A stretch of DNA of 64,000 nt from Onchocerca volvulus. Taxonomy: Eukaryota; Nematoda; Chromadorea; Rhabditida; Onchocercidae. Under the pieces are notes generated by a model that saw nothing but the letters and a program-made list of their open reading frames with translations, was not told where the DNA came from and made no database searches. The DNA lies in assembly GCA_000499405.2 (NCBI GenBank), contig HG738137.1, positions 12,398,121 through 12,462,120 of the forward strand, in the 5' to 3' direction. The translations under genes were made by a program, and so were the position numbers. Shown here in pieces: positions 11,801 through 25,374 of the stretch (position 1 is its first letter; each line of letters begins with the position of its first letter).

Positions 11801-14800
11801 GAGGCTGAAATTGACTCGGTGATAACGAATCTCGAAGTTACCGTCGATCATGCTAAGTAGGATTTTGGTTGTTACATGTTTTAAACCGAATGCTTTGATA
11901 TTCTTCTAACATGATTTCTGTCATTCTTTATTTTATGTTCCGAACAAAGAATATGATCAAAAAAAGATCATAGTTCAGCGAACATTAAAAAGGAAAAAAG
12001 GCATTGTTAATAATGAGTAAGATTAAATGTTAATTCGTAGATATAGCTGATAGTGACGGTTCTTTTCTGCGACATCTAACATAAGATCGTAATGCTGTTT
12101 AATGAAGTTCTGTGTTATTCCTTCGGATTAAGATTTATTAACTATAACATACAATTAATCTTCTATTCAAAAGGAAGTTTGTGTTTTCAGTGCACAGTTC
12201 AATCTAAAATGGCGTTTACCACAAACAATGGATTATCTGGAGGCTGATCATGTGATGTTTTTATTGAACTACTATTTATCAGATGGCGAGTATTTTTTAA
12301 TTTGAAGATCTATAAGGAATGCTTTAATGTCTTGATTTTTTGTTGGTGGATTTTTCGGAATTTTTTTAATACTGTGACTTTAACCGTCATGCACTATTTC
12401 AATTCATCAGTGTCATGTGTTTTATGTTGGAAAAAACTGAACTTTCATACGCTAAGAATTGCTATTGGGAAAACTTTGACGCCTATACGCAAAAAATTGC
12501 TATATTGTTGGTGATAAATCAGAAAAGTTACTACTGATGTTGGTTATAAATGATAAAGCAGTTGCATAAATAAGAATGAAGCCATCCGATTTCAGGTGGT
12601 AGTGCAAATAATGTGCCGTTGCGTAATGCTCATTGTACACCTGATAATTGGTGTGTTGCCAAATGTTGCTCATCGAACTATATATTTTTCCCTCGACGAA
12701 ATTATACCTTCCAAATGTCACTTTTCAAAACGGATGCAGTTGGAAAAATTACACCGCTTTCGGAACATGTGACAGCTCTGTCCTGGGACGGAGGTATGCT
12801 TCATAAAATTGAAGGAAAAGTCACGCATTTAATCCTGCATATTTATGCAGTCCTTTAAAGGATCCACCAGTAGGGAATCTGAACCAGAAACTAAAAATTT
12901 GATCATGTCATAACATATAAAATTTTATCATTTTTATAAGAATCATTATTTTCAAGAATATGTTTAAATAGAAATCACAGCCCATCGATTTTGTCTTGGA
13001 AACATTGTTGTAATTTGAACTTTTTTAAATTCATTTTGGTAGTTACACACTACGGTTTCCTTATGAAAAATCTATGAAATAAGTGTATTTGCATCAAATA
13101 TTATTATATAATTATTTCATTTTTAGTAGCGCAAAAAGCTATGGAACTAATCTTAAGCAGATCGAGTGAAGAAACATTGGAAATTTCATGGGAGCACCCA
13201 TCAATTGATGTTGCAAACGGCTTTATACAAAAGTGACCAATGCATATATGAATATCATAAAATATTTTTAATAATCGTCAAGAAATTTCTCAATTTCATA
13301 AAAAAAATTTTTTTTTCTCAATAGAAATTTTATGGAAAGCACACCTTGCATCATGTTACGGAGGCATTCGTAATGAGCATAAGGTAAAAACTGTAGATTT
13401 TATATTTTCGAAAGATATATAACCTTTAGGTATATCATCGAATACTACAAGGATTCTGGATCCTTTCGTGAAATAAAAAGAAGTGATATTTTGCCGAACT
13501 CAACAACTTATCTTTTGAACGGTATTTGATGTTAACAATTTTATGAGCTTGGATTTCAATAGCTAACAAAATTTCACATTAATGATATCAATTAAACTCG
13601 ATAATAATGAACGAGTCGAATATGTCTGTCAATATTTGCAAATCTTAGAAGAAAATTAGGATGAAAATACACTTGTCTTGCTAAATCTTTTCGAGCGATT
13701 CACGCTAAAATAGCCAAATTGAAATAAAACAACATCCGATTAAGAGGAATAATAGTTGTATATTTAACTTTTGTTAAATTGACAAATTAATACACAGCTG
13801 ACTAATTATAAGATTCTCATTCTTAAGATGATATCATAATATCAAATTAGTGATAAATCATGTCGTTAACATAAAAAATTAAGTAAAAGAGAATTTTGAA
13901 TTGTTTTACTGTTCGACTGATTGAATGCTACAAAAAGGAACTACTAATTTTATTACGAATTTTATTAAGTATCTGATATCTAATTCATTAATTTTCATAA
14001 ATAAGAAGGAAGCATCATTCAGACCCTTTCATTTTTGGAGGTTCTGAGGAAGAGTTTTGTTGAACAAGAATTTTATAGATATAAAATCAGAAGTGGTGTA
14101 CCGTTTTCGAGTTATCCCAGTAACACGCCGTGGTATTCCATCTGATATATACTTGAAATCAAATTCCAATTTTACTTTCATTGGCCATATGGTAGAATCG
14201 ATGAATAAAAATTTTCGTCCTAATATTGGGTCGCTACCGATTAGTATTGAACAGGTTATAATCTTCCATACATTTTTTTTATAGCTGATCCGATCAAATT
14301 CTCCAATACTACTGCATATTCGAAGTTTTTTTTAAAGTTGGGAACTATTCGGTCGAAAAAAAAAAAAAAATAAATTATTTTTCTGATCTGATCAAATTCG
14401 CTCCGTTTTTAAAGTTGCTTTAAAATCTTTCCTTCTCATGAAATAGTGGAGTGGAATTTTTTTTCGGTATTTTAAACTGCTAAGATTAAGGCATTTTTTC
14501 CCTTTATTGATTCAGGTTTTTTCAGAAGGGCACATCAGTTATCATTCACTGGGATGAAACGCGAAAAACTACAAATTTCACTTCACAAGATCCAGAAAAT
14601 CAAGCAGTACTTATCCGTTATGCTCGTTCTGATACATCACCATTGAGGGAAAAAGCAGAAGAAGGATTATTCATCAATGGGGTTGTGAATCTGACCGGGA
14701 AATTTGATGCGGTAAACATTCAATTTTTCTTTTTCTTTTTTTTTTTATATTGATTATACATGTTATTACTTAATTATTCGAAATCTTTTCTGCCTTGAAG

Positions 14801-17800
14801 AATTTGAATCAAAGATGTGAAATATTGCATTTATAATTAATGTTGTTAAGTTAGAGCATAAAAAATACTCATGGGATAGATTTAATTATTATAATAAAGA
14901 TAAAATAATTAGGGAAGAAAGAAAGAAGAAACTCATTTTGATATTAAATTTATTCCTTGAAAATAATTTCAGGCGGAACTATACAGTATTAAAATGTATT
15001 TTTCAGTGTAATAACTTGTATTAGATTTCCGCAGATTAATTGACATCAACGCATTAATGATTCCTTTTCTGGATATTCTATTTCTCTGCTTTTAGATTCA
15101 TAATTGACCTCGTTTAAAAAATTTCAGTCACGAACGTATCAGTTTTGTAGTCGTCTTTATGATGGTCTTTTTTATGGTCCTGACTTTTGCCGCATATATC
15201 GTTTACCACCGGCAGTGTTCGCTGATATATTTGATGATATTTCGAGTGGTAGTGGTCTACCGAGAGCGGTATTATGCCATGGTAAGTTAATTGTTTTCCA
15301 ATTATGAGTTTGTAAATGACAGTAAGTAATAGGCTTAATGAAAAGGCATTTTATATACACTCGATTTGACACTAAAGCCATACGTTACAGTTTATTATTT
15401 TCTTCGATGCAAAATTATACTGATATCTAAGCGATATTCATAGGTTTGTTATTGACTGTTCCTTGAAATTTATCCATTTGTATCTTTTGCTCTTTATATG
15501 CTGTTCATAATAAAATGTAATGTGATTATATTGGTATTTTTCAAAAGAAGAAAAAGAGTGTCGTTGTGAACCATCCTACGAATTTGGTGATGCAATGCGT
15601 GTAACATGGGATTGGCCGGTAGATGATCAGAGTGCGGATGAATTCGTTGTGCATTATACTTTGAGTGATAGTAGTTTTCCTGAAGATGACAGATTGGTTA
15701 TTACGTGAGTTCATCGTTTCTTGATTTATATTCGCATGATGGGTGTAGTATTTTTATATTTAATGATAAAAATTGTAGAACTTATGTTATATGCTTTAAA
15801 AAAAAACAAAAAACAGTGGCATAATTCCACGGATTTCCGTCATATTGCATTACATTCATTCATGATATTCAAGTTACCTGATGACTAATGAAAAAACAAA
15901 TGTAACTAATAACTTCTTTAATGAATTACTCTTGACGGAAATTTGTATTCTCATTAAGTTCATAGAGTTGCAGGGATGAAGCATTCGCAGATTTGCCAAG
16001 TCTTCGATCGAATACAACGTATCATATAATGATAGAACCGAGGAATAAAATGGGTGGTGTTGAAGGTTCTTGGTTCAATTGTACTACGCCTATTCGTAAG
16101 TTACTTTAGTATTTTCGATTCTTCTCTGATAAGATTCTTCTATGTATGTTTCGTTACATGAGAAGAAATTCAAATAGGAGATTTCTTCTTTAAATAAATA
16201 TTGGGAAAAATAGTTGTCATTTGTATGTTGCAGTAGGACAAATTCCGGCACCAACAGGGATAATGTACGAAGAATTGAATGCTACAGCTATCCGAGTATC
16301 TTGGAATCCAATTCATCCAAATCCACGTTGGAGCACACCTGTTGGTTATGTGATACAGGTTCAGTCTTCATCAACATCTGTGGCGTCCGTAAAAGATATT
16401 CTTGGTAATTTACAGTTTTAGCATTCTGATTTTTTAGATTTTTTTTGTTCATGTTATCATGCAATGATTTTATGGATTACATGAAACATGCTGCTTGTCG
16501 CTATATTTATCTGTTTAATTGTTATTGTTATTTTTTTCCTTTTTTTCTTGGTAACATCTTGAATATACCAAGAAATGTTTCAGTTGATGGAATTAGTACA
16601 GCAACGTATATCGTAACATTACAACCTAATATGTTGTACACGTTTCAAATGGCCGCACGTTCGAGTACCGGTGATTTGGGACAACGTTCCTCTCCATATC
16701 TGTTTGCACCATCACATATCAATAAACCTGATAGAATAGATGTTAAAAGACCTAGAACATCCCCTAAATCAAATCGGGAAGGAATTCTAATTGCGATTGT
16801 TTTGGTAGTGGGTTTGCTGACATTATGTTTCGGTGGTATATGCGCTCATCTAAGGTAATATTTATTTGTACAAATTTCTTGTTCACTTTGTTTTCTTCAA
16901 AAATTTGCGAAAAAATGGAGAAATTTTTTTCTAGATTTCCATTTGCACGGATTTCAACGCCTGATCCTCGCCAAAGATTCTAGACAGGAATTAAATATTT
17001 GAAATATCATAAAATAGGATAGTACCTAACTACGTCAGTACCAATATGTTTAGTAAAAATTTTCCTGATTAACTTGTGCCCTGTCTTGTGTGACGGAAAT
17101 CTTGTTTATTTGGAAGCATAAAATGATCGAAATACAGAATTTTAAACCAATAATAATCTTCATACTAGAATCGAAATATGATGCAATAAATAGAACATGT
17201 AAGAAAGACCACGACAAAATGAGCAAAAGAAAGATAAAAAATCCAGAAGATATATATGAAATGTACTTGGACATTTTTGTATTTCCAGATTAAAACGACG
17301 CAAACTTGAAATGAGCATTCTTGCTAATGCAGCTAAAAATAGGGGTCCCGATACTCCACGCAATAATACAAATGTGAGGAATTATATTATTTTTAAGTGT
17401 TAAAGTTTTGTTATTTCTGAGCAAAGAATTTCTGAAAATTCTTTCCAATTTAAATCGATTTAAGGCCATATATTAAAAGATGCAGTTTTACAATTGGAAC
17501 TTATTTTTTCTTTGCACATAGTTGCATTCTTCGATCTGTTTATTCCCCTTTCACTTAAATACTCTTCTGGTTGCTATGATTACTAAAAGAAGTCGTACAT
17601 TTTGATATATTAAATTAAAAAGTAGAAATTTTGAGCTGAAATCAATAAAGCATTAATTTGTATTTTATCAGAAAAAATTTAAAAAGTTTTGAAACACTAA
17701 AATTTAGTGAAGAAGAAAACAGATGCTCACATGTTGATGTATTTTAATTGAATTGTTTTGTTTTATTTCTTACAGTATGAAATGGAATCGCTAATTACAC

Positions 17801-20338
17801 GACGGCAAAGTGGATTGATCGATATCGTTGGAGGGAATAGTACGAGAAACATCCCAAGTGATTCAGTGATGCATAATCAGCTAAACCAACGAAGTAGCAT
17901 GTCAAATGAAGTAGAAGCTATATATTTGGATACAAAAGGTGGTGAACAAGGTGCCTTGCCAAGTGGCCAGGATAAATATCTGAGGTAAAATGCAGCTTAT
18001 ATGAGCGTTTGGTATTAGAGTTTCGAATTTTTTTCAAAAATTTCTGCTGTTCTTATATTATTAGGAATTCGATCTCATCTTCACTGATTATCTGTTGTGA
18101 TCAAAGAAACTGGAATAGTTTTAATTTCTATTGATAATGGTATAATTTGTTGATAATCATGTGATTCATTTAAATGATAAAAGTATCTGCAATTGAGGGA
18201 TTTAATTATATGATTAAAATATTTTTTGCAATTACTGAAGTATTTAATTCCATCATTTGCACGTTCTTTTTCCATAAAAAAATTATTTCTAGATTGTTGA
18301 ATGACAAGAAACAACTGCAACGCTTCAAGGAATGCTTCTTGTTTAATGGTTTATCAGAGGAATCATCCGTTAAGGTTTGTCCTCGAAAACACTTTTTCCA
18401 CACTTGTATTTGCATGCAAATGTTATAATTAAATTAATCTGCACGATTCAGCAAATTTTTTGCTAATAAATTTGTTTTTATTGTCATTCGATTGTTGCTA
18501 GGGTTGTCTGGTTAGTCGTTGTACAGATTATTTCATAGTCTTGAGTATTATGTACTGCATACTTCTCATGAAAGAAATTGGCAATGTACCTTATCATTTT
18601 TATTCCATCTGTAGATCGAAGTTCGGTTGATTAAGAGTACGATCTTTGATATGACGAAGGTAACAGACATCGTTTGCTTAAAACCAAATCATGTCATTCT
18701 TACTACCATTTTCTTGATTAACTCAGATGCCTTAAGCTGAACCGTATGAAAATAGAAGATGGCAAAAAAAAGGTGAGGGAAAATGTGTTCTAAGGCAAGC
18801 TGAGCAATAAGAGGCGTTGTCTACATTGCATGTGTATTATTTTTTCAGAGCCACATATCTTGCAGAAAGAAAATGAAAAATGTAAACCGACGAAATGAGC
18901 CATTAGCGATTATGGCGAAAAGATCAAATTACAAGTTATTGGATTCGAAATGGATGCGAGCAGCTTGTGGTACCTCAGATCCGTGGACTGGAAGTTTACC
19001 ATCTAAGAAACGAATGTAAGGAAATAATTATCGCTGGATGCAACTTATCGCATATCCATCGATCCCTTTAATAATTTATATTTCTGACTGTATAGAAGTC
19101 TTCTGAACGAAGCTTTGTGGAATCATTTATCTAAGTATTTGGTTTAAATGCTTGGTCAGATTTTTGATATTTGGACAATAGTCGTTATTTATATCATACA
19201 ATGCTACCATATTGCTTTTTTTGTTTTTTCAAATTCACAATTCGTTTCATGGATCAGTGATGGTGTTTTTTAAGAGTGGGACTTGATTCTACATCAACAA
19301 AAGCGATAAAGACGTGTTATCTAATGACAGATCGTATGTCAGTGAGCAATTTCGAGATTGGCATAATGATGCCAAAGTTTCTGTCGAAATTGGCAGCTTT
19401 ATCAGACATTAGGCGAAGAAGTACTACGAGTCATATGGAATCGCTGAATCAAGCAACTTCTTATATCAGTATTTGTCCGCGATCAACTTCGGTACAATCA
19501 CTTTATCAGGTATTCATTTATTTGAATGTAATTTGTAAGTAATGTGAATTGTAATTATTCTGCATTCTCCACTTTATTATAATTTTGTGGTGTAGAAGCT
19601 TTTTTGATAAACTTTCCATTAATGCAGTCTAGTCGATCTTTGTCAAGTATAAAATTGGGATTTAAGCATTATAGGTTATTGAATTTGCTTAAAGTACAGA
19701 AAGCTTTATAAGTTATGATAGAACGATAATACAGATAAGTTGTGTCTTGAACTTTTGTTTTCAGATGTTTTGCTTCATGATTCTTTTAAAATTTTAGCAA
19801 AATGGTTTTATCAAACGAAGAAATGATAGTGTAAAGACAAGCGCTCCTATTACAACTACGACTGTGCATTCTATGAATTATCCATGCAACACTCCTTCCA
19901 GTCAATCGTTGTAAGATGTTTTCGAATATGTTGAAATCATCTTGATTTATAATATTAACATGGTGTAATGGGCTGAATTTGATTGTTGCTATTGCTCTCA
20001 GAAATTATCATCCTGAAGTATAATATCTTAGTATTCCTAGTAACTGTATGAAAAAAAGAAGAAAAGGAAAAGGATTTTGCCGTCATTTGTTGCATGTTTT
20101 TCTACGTATAATTTTCAGGACTTGGTACGATGCTGGATCAATTGAAAATGATGGCATAATGCGACTACCTCGTGATGCATCCAAGCTATATAGTAATATC
20201 AACAAGGGAGCAACAACATTTTGTTATTCATCGATGCCGAATCTTACTGATTCAGGAATTGTATATGATGAGATGCATTTTCCTCGTCCACCTCCTCTTT
20301 CACCTCCTCCACTGGATAATAAGCATTTTGAAAGATAA
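5817..20338 (+). CDS. unc-40: Ig/FN3 transmembrane receptor, UNC-40/DCC/neogenin-like
   Basis: Likely a netrin-receptor type guidance molecule at the cell surface. Exons: 5817-6081, 6442-6614, 7113-7244, 7569-7696, 8071-8223, 8652-8789, 9088-9251, 11545-11655, 11735-11856, 12191-12285, 12596-12793, 13127-13232, 13430-13521, 14079-14254, 14526-14711, 15128-15281, 15548-15704, 15974-16095, 16234-16404, 16584-16854, 17289-17373, 17776-17984, 18293-18374, 18849-19015, 19275-19509, 19798-19910, 20119-20338. All phases agree, giving about 1407 residues, close to UNC-40/DCC. Four Ig domains keep their cysteine pairs (VTVTC/GLYRC, FRLEC/GHYRC, VILEC/GKYTC, IRLRC/GLYQC). I count five FN3 domains (DCC has six), then a hydrophobic helix at about residues 1018-1040 and a tail ending in a [10 protein letters not shown] stretch. 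The 12285 donor is GC in this model; a GT alternative at 12290 pairs with an acceptor at 12602. The start and signal peptide are not resolved. The family call rests on architecture and length; protogenin-like receptors are the alternative. Confidence 0.75.
9712..10395 (-). CDS. Cyclophilin-type peptidyl-prolyl isomerase, intronless and nested
   Basis: Catalyses cis-trans isomerisation of prolyl bonds and assists protein folding. A single exon encodes 227 residues. Residues 1 to about 60 are Lys/Asp/Ser-rich and charged; the cyclophilin domain fills about 61-227. The active-site set is present: [22 protein letters not shown], the Trp of [12 protein letters not shown] that binds cyclosporin in sensitive members, and the family insertion around GKPLHYKG. 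I start at the ATG at 10395 because the frame upstream opens only with GTG; an acceptor-like TGTGCAG lies about 30 bases upstream of the ATG. The gene lies wholly within the 9252-11544 intron of the receptor gene, on the opposite strand. No introns in an intron-dense region suggests a retrocopy, but the frame and catalytic residues are intact, so it is probably functional. The basic tail could target it to the nucleus (inference). Confidence 0.95.
   Translation of the reverse strand: MCMQKKEIHAGGDINKEKDKKSDRKSDNEKESKKAAGDKSKANKQNEKDSTAGKERKGRPHVFFDINIGGQASGRIVMELFNDIVPKTVENFRCLCTGEKGMGKLGKPLHYKGCKFHRVIPEFMCQGGDFTKGDGTGGESIYGETFPDENFTEKHTGPGILSMANAGPNTNGSQFFLCTVKTEWLDGKHVVFGKVIEGMEIVKKIEAVGSEDGNTSQEVVIANCGEL
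13325..13382 (+). other. Possible cassette (poison) exon in the receptor gene
   Basis: A 58-base segment lies between a T-rich CAATAG acceptor and an AAG/GTAAAA donor, inside the intron between 13232 and 13430. Entered in phase from the upstream exon it reaches a TAA near its end. Skipping it keeps the main frame. It could be chance. Confidence 0.2.
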
Positions 20339-23300
20339 TTGTTACCATTATCAGTATCTCTAACACCTCTTTTTCTGTTTATCTCGGGAAATAATCTCAT
20401 TACATGCTATTTTTCAGATATTAAATTTTTCTTTCATTTATGAAACATTCATTCTATCATCATAATGTTTTATTATACCATTTATATTAGCATTCGATGA
20501 TGATGACGAAACGACCAGTTTGTTTTCGGAATGGATGTCACAGATTTTTTTGGTGAGAAAAATGAAAAGGGAGGTTCTTTCAACTGGGAATATAGGCAGT
20601 TTTGTTTTATTTTTTTGTTTCATTTTTAATATAAACTCATCTGTTTACTCTATTGCTCTACCTCAGTGGCAATTTTCGTGAAGATTTCAAATGTCATCTG
20701 AAGGTCATACTGCCAACTTATTCCATCAGTGTTTATTTATGTTGGTATATTTATATGTCGATGTGTATGTGTTCGTCTGTCTGTTTTTTTGTTTGTGTGT
20801 AAGTATGAACATTGGTCTGCATGATTATGTCATTTTTGTTGATGCAGTTGGAATTCCATTAGCTTAGTTAATAGGCCGAAATATTAGAGTTTTCTTTTTC
20901 GAATAAAAGAAATGTTTCATTATTAATATTATGAAAATTCTTAAGTTTTTGAATTAAAATAAGAAAAGAAATAAGTAAGCCTAATATGGTAGAGAGAGGG
21001 AAATTACAACAAAAAAAAAATGTGAGCTGCAGTGTTAGAGAGGAAGAGATTTAAAATATGATTCTAAAATAATGATGGAAAATAAGTTATGTAAAACAAG
21101 AAATCAAAAGAATTCCTAGTTTAATAATTCTTTTGCAATTCCAACCTTATTTTCTTTTTTTTTCGAGTCCAATGTGTGCATGTATACTTGCAGTCATCAG
21201 CAATCGCCTCATTATCGGGTTTCATTGCATGCACTTTATTATCATTATCACTGTTATCATATAAATTGGTTTAATTAATTTTCGAATTTTTGGAATAATA
21301 TTGTCTATTAAATTTTTCAAATCTTTTCAGCTGCCTCATTCTCCGAATCTGATCCTTTATTCCTTCATGTTTAAATCATCTTTCAACGCAAAACTTTCTA
21401 GCTCTTTTATATAAACACTTTCATTTATAAATTTAATACAATTTTTTTTCAAAAAATTCAGTTTTTTATATAATTACTATTTTTGAATATATTTGAATTA
21501 TATTACGATATTTTATTAGCATGCATATTAATAATACCTAATTTTAAGTTTAAATTAATGATAATTCCCTTCATAATCTTTATGTTGTATATAAATGTAT
21601 ATTTTCGCTAAATCTCATCTGGATCACTATTTTTTCTGACAAATCATTGATTACAAACAATCTATCAAGTCATTATAATTGATTGGATTCGATTTTTTCC
21701 TAATCTCATTAGATGAAATTTTAGGAATTATCGATTTTCTATCCGAAATCTAATTTTAAATTTTTTTTTTTCGTAGTAGATCCTAGGTTTTTCAAGAAAT
21801 GGGCTAATTATTATACTTAATTTCTTTGTTATTATTGTAAAATAGATTATCTTTTTTTTTTTTTTTTTTTAAATTATTGTACAGTTTTTTTCTGGTCATT
21901 TGTTTGATCATCCACTTACTGATATATATTTGTTTACTAATTCGATGATTAATAATTTAAAATTAAGAAATATCATGATGGGATAATATATGTATTACGT
22001 CATATTCCTTTATTCCCATTTTTCAAAGAAAAAAGTGATGAAGAAAGCGTAAGAAGTTAAGATTTTGTTAAGCTCCTATTTTTGCTAAAATTGTTCGATT
22101 GTTTTTCTTTTTTTTTTTATTTGATGTCCCGTTATTCTTGTTGTATTTTTCCGAGACATTTAAAACGGAATTTTATACTTATTAGATTAATTAACATTTG
22201 TTACTTTGACTTTCAAATAGTGTACTCATTATTATTTCCATTTCAGGTTTTTGAACATTTTCTATGATTTATGGTACTTCTTACTTCTCACGGAAAAAAA
22301 AAAATTTTCCAAATTTGATTTAGTAGATGTATTCGTGAAAGATATACTGGGTTCATAGAGTTAATTTAATTTTTAATGAGAATTCTATTATTAAAGATTT
22401 AAAATCGTGAAAAATAATAATAGAATGATTTACAATAATAATTTTTGATGATAGTGAGAGAGTACCATAAATTATCGCTCGATAGTGTATGTCTTATATC
22501 CTCATATTTTCCATTCCATCAAACTTTTCTGCTTCAGCTTAAAGTTGAAGTTTTGAAAAACGAAATATGGGAAGAGAGATGAATTGTTACCGGAGAAATT
22601 TATTCTTTTTAAATATTTCAGTTAGATTCGTTAATGTTTTTCTATTACAAATTGTTTGTTTGCTTATCACTAATTATTATTACGTACCGATCTCATCAAA
22701 TGAGACGGTATGAATGCGCTTTGATATTTATCATCTTTGTTTTTTGTTTTTGGAAATCATTCTTTTTTTAGTAATCAAAAATGATAATGAAAAAATGATT
22801 TATTGTATGTATGGCTAATTTTATATCCTCATTTAAATATTATCATCCTAAAAAAAAAAAATAGATTATGTAATCAATATCGTTATCTCTTTTATGAGAA
22901 TTTTTATACAGTTAAAATTATTCTTTCTTGAATAATTTTTCAAGCTCTTGTTACGTTATTCATGCTATGATATCTATTTTCTTACATCAATGTTTATTGC
23001 TTTTTTTTTGTAATATAGTATGTATATATAAATATATATAAATTATATATGTAACATATATATTTACATATACATTTTCGTTTTGCTTTTGTTTCGTTTG
23101 GTTTTGCTCGAAATAAAATCTGAACCTCGAATAAATGAAAAGTGTTTGATTTTACAATGATATGGAGAAATATTTATAATTTAAATAAACTTTGGGAAAT
23201 CTCCTTTTTTTTTTCCTGCTGAATTACTTTAGCATTTTTATTTATAATAGTTATAGGTGATAGGATTAAAATTCGGAAGCTATTTACCTATAATATCAAT

Positions 23301-25374
23301 TGAAAATAACATATTTAACTTTCAATTATATTGCATCAAAATTTGCAAATTATGCAACATAACCGTTGAACATCATATTATTTCATATATTAATGAAATA
23401 AATTATGAATTATTTAAAATTAGATTAATGATCAGGAGGATAAGCAGTGATTTCATTGATATATGGTACAGAGAATTATCATTCAGAAAAATGAGGATAA
23501 GAGTAATTGGACGTAATGGTAATAAGAGTAGAGTGGTTAATTAATTATGTATACATATTAAGTTTGGATTATTTTAGTAACTTGGAAAATCACTCTTTTG
23601 AATATTCATATTGATTATATTAATAGTTTTGTCTTTACGTATTTTATTCATTTGGTGATAATCTTAATGATAAGTGAACACAAGGTGGATATCACTCTGT
23701 AAGATAATTACATAATTCTTTCATTGATATTTTTACCGTTATGTGTACTAAAATTTTTTATCATTTGATAAAGTCAGTATTAGATAATCTAGAAAGTAAT
23801 TAATATTGCTAGAGCAAGTTGGAGGGATTTTGCTGAAGAGATCATATTTGTTGCATTGCCAATTTTAAGCTGTTAGGATAAATGATTTGAGGGAATTTTT
23901 TGTAAAACTTCGAAATTAATTAAAAGAAAGATAAAAATCATCCAAAACAAATTTCAAATATGAATTAATAAATATCAGTAATTCTTCGAAGAATTCATGT
24001 TTTTTTTTTTTGTGCGCGAAAATGTTCGTGGTTCGTGTTTTTTCTCTTTTTTTTTTTCGAAGGATTCATGAACTGTTTGTTATTGTTAATTTTGTGGCGC
24101 ACTTATCATTCGTAATCTGAAATATAACTTTAGTCTATAATTTACATTATATACTCCCAAACAAATTTCTTTATTCACCTAGGCATACATATATAAGAGA
24201 AAATAATTTCTTCATTATAATTTGTATAATTTCAAATAAGAAACATGATTTCACTTTACTCCCCATAATAATAATTTATCTAAGAAAGATAATTATAAAA
24301 ATCGAAAAGTATTCAGAGAAGTTTTTAAATTAATAAATGAAACATATTATTGCTTTTGTGAACTTTTGTGAGAATAGGAAATTTTTTTTTATAAAAATTT
24401 TTTTGAACAACAAAATTGCATCATTTAGTTTGCAACTTTATTGCACCTAAGGCGCTACCGATAAATAAGCATATGCTCATTATCAAAACACACAACTCTA
24501 TGACAACAAACTAACAAAGTCATAAAAAATGTAAAATCGAATAAAAATACTGCGGATATAACGACTAGAATAAATCTAATATAATGAGGCAATTTAAGCA
24601 AGATAAAATGAAGCAATGAAATAATGAAACCTTGAAAAAAAAAAAAGAAAAAAAAAGAAAACAAATTGAGAAAACTTGCGAAAGAACTTAAATATATCGA
24701 AATATAAGAGTGTTAAAGAATTTAATCTCCACAATATATATTTCAAGAGCAAATTTATCGAGCAATATAAAACTATCAAAGTTAAAGGAAAAAAAAGATA
24801 AAGACAAAATTAATGGAAAAGAAAAATAAAATTAAAGAAAAAATGAACGATGATAATGTAAATTATCAGGAAAAAGAAAAAAGAATGAAGTACCACAAAA
24901 AATCCACTACATATCATATATATAGCTATTTTGTGAAGAGTTCATTTATATATATTCGATTTCACAAATAAAGAAAAGAAATAGTAAAAGTTCCAAAAAA
25001 CAAATATTAAGATAGACGATAGCATATAATTTCAAAATGTATTAAGTAAATACTAAAAACTAAAATATTCAAATCAAAAAATAAAAAAATAAGAAATTGA
25101 AATATCAAATTATGATAGAAAAATTAGTTTTTTTGTGTTTTAATACAAAAAGCTATTTTTCAAAACATGAAAAATGCATAGATAATAATAACATAATCGT
25201 TTCTTTTTTGTTTTAGAGTAAATTTAGAAATCTAGAGACAATTTTTTTCTTTTTTTTACTTCATTATATCTCTAAAGTCAAACAACTGAAATGAATAATT
25301 TTTCTATGTCATTTAGAATATTTTAAGAAATATACCCATTTAGAGTGAATTTTAAAAAGAAAAAAATATTAATG
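20339..25374. other. Intergenic region between receptor and glycerol-3-phosphate dehydrogenase
   Basis: This stretch separates two convergent genes, so it should contain both 3' ends. It is T-rich on the left and A-rich on the right, with many homopolymer runs. A 95-codon open frame at 23257-23544 begins with GTG and matches nothing I recognise. No RNA gene or mobile element was seen. Confidence 0.6.
20902..20907 (+). terminator. Candidate poly(A) signal of the receptor gene
   Basis: First clear AATAAA after the receptor stop codon, about 560 bases downstream. Other AATAAA hexamers near 23.1 kb are also possible. Confidence 0.35.

Noticed and set aside
12286..12595. GC-AG intron in the receptor gene
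   Set aside because: The model using donor GC at 12286 is in phase, but a canonical GT donor at 12290 with an AG at 12601-12602 also keeps the frame, so the unusual intron is not required.
23257..23544. 95-codon open frame between the receptor and dehydrogenase genes
   Set aside because: It starts with GTG, shows no recognisable domain or motif, and lies in AT-rich DNA where such frames arise by chance.
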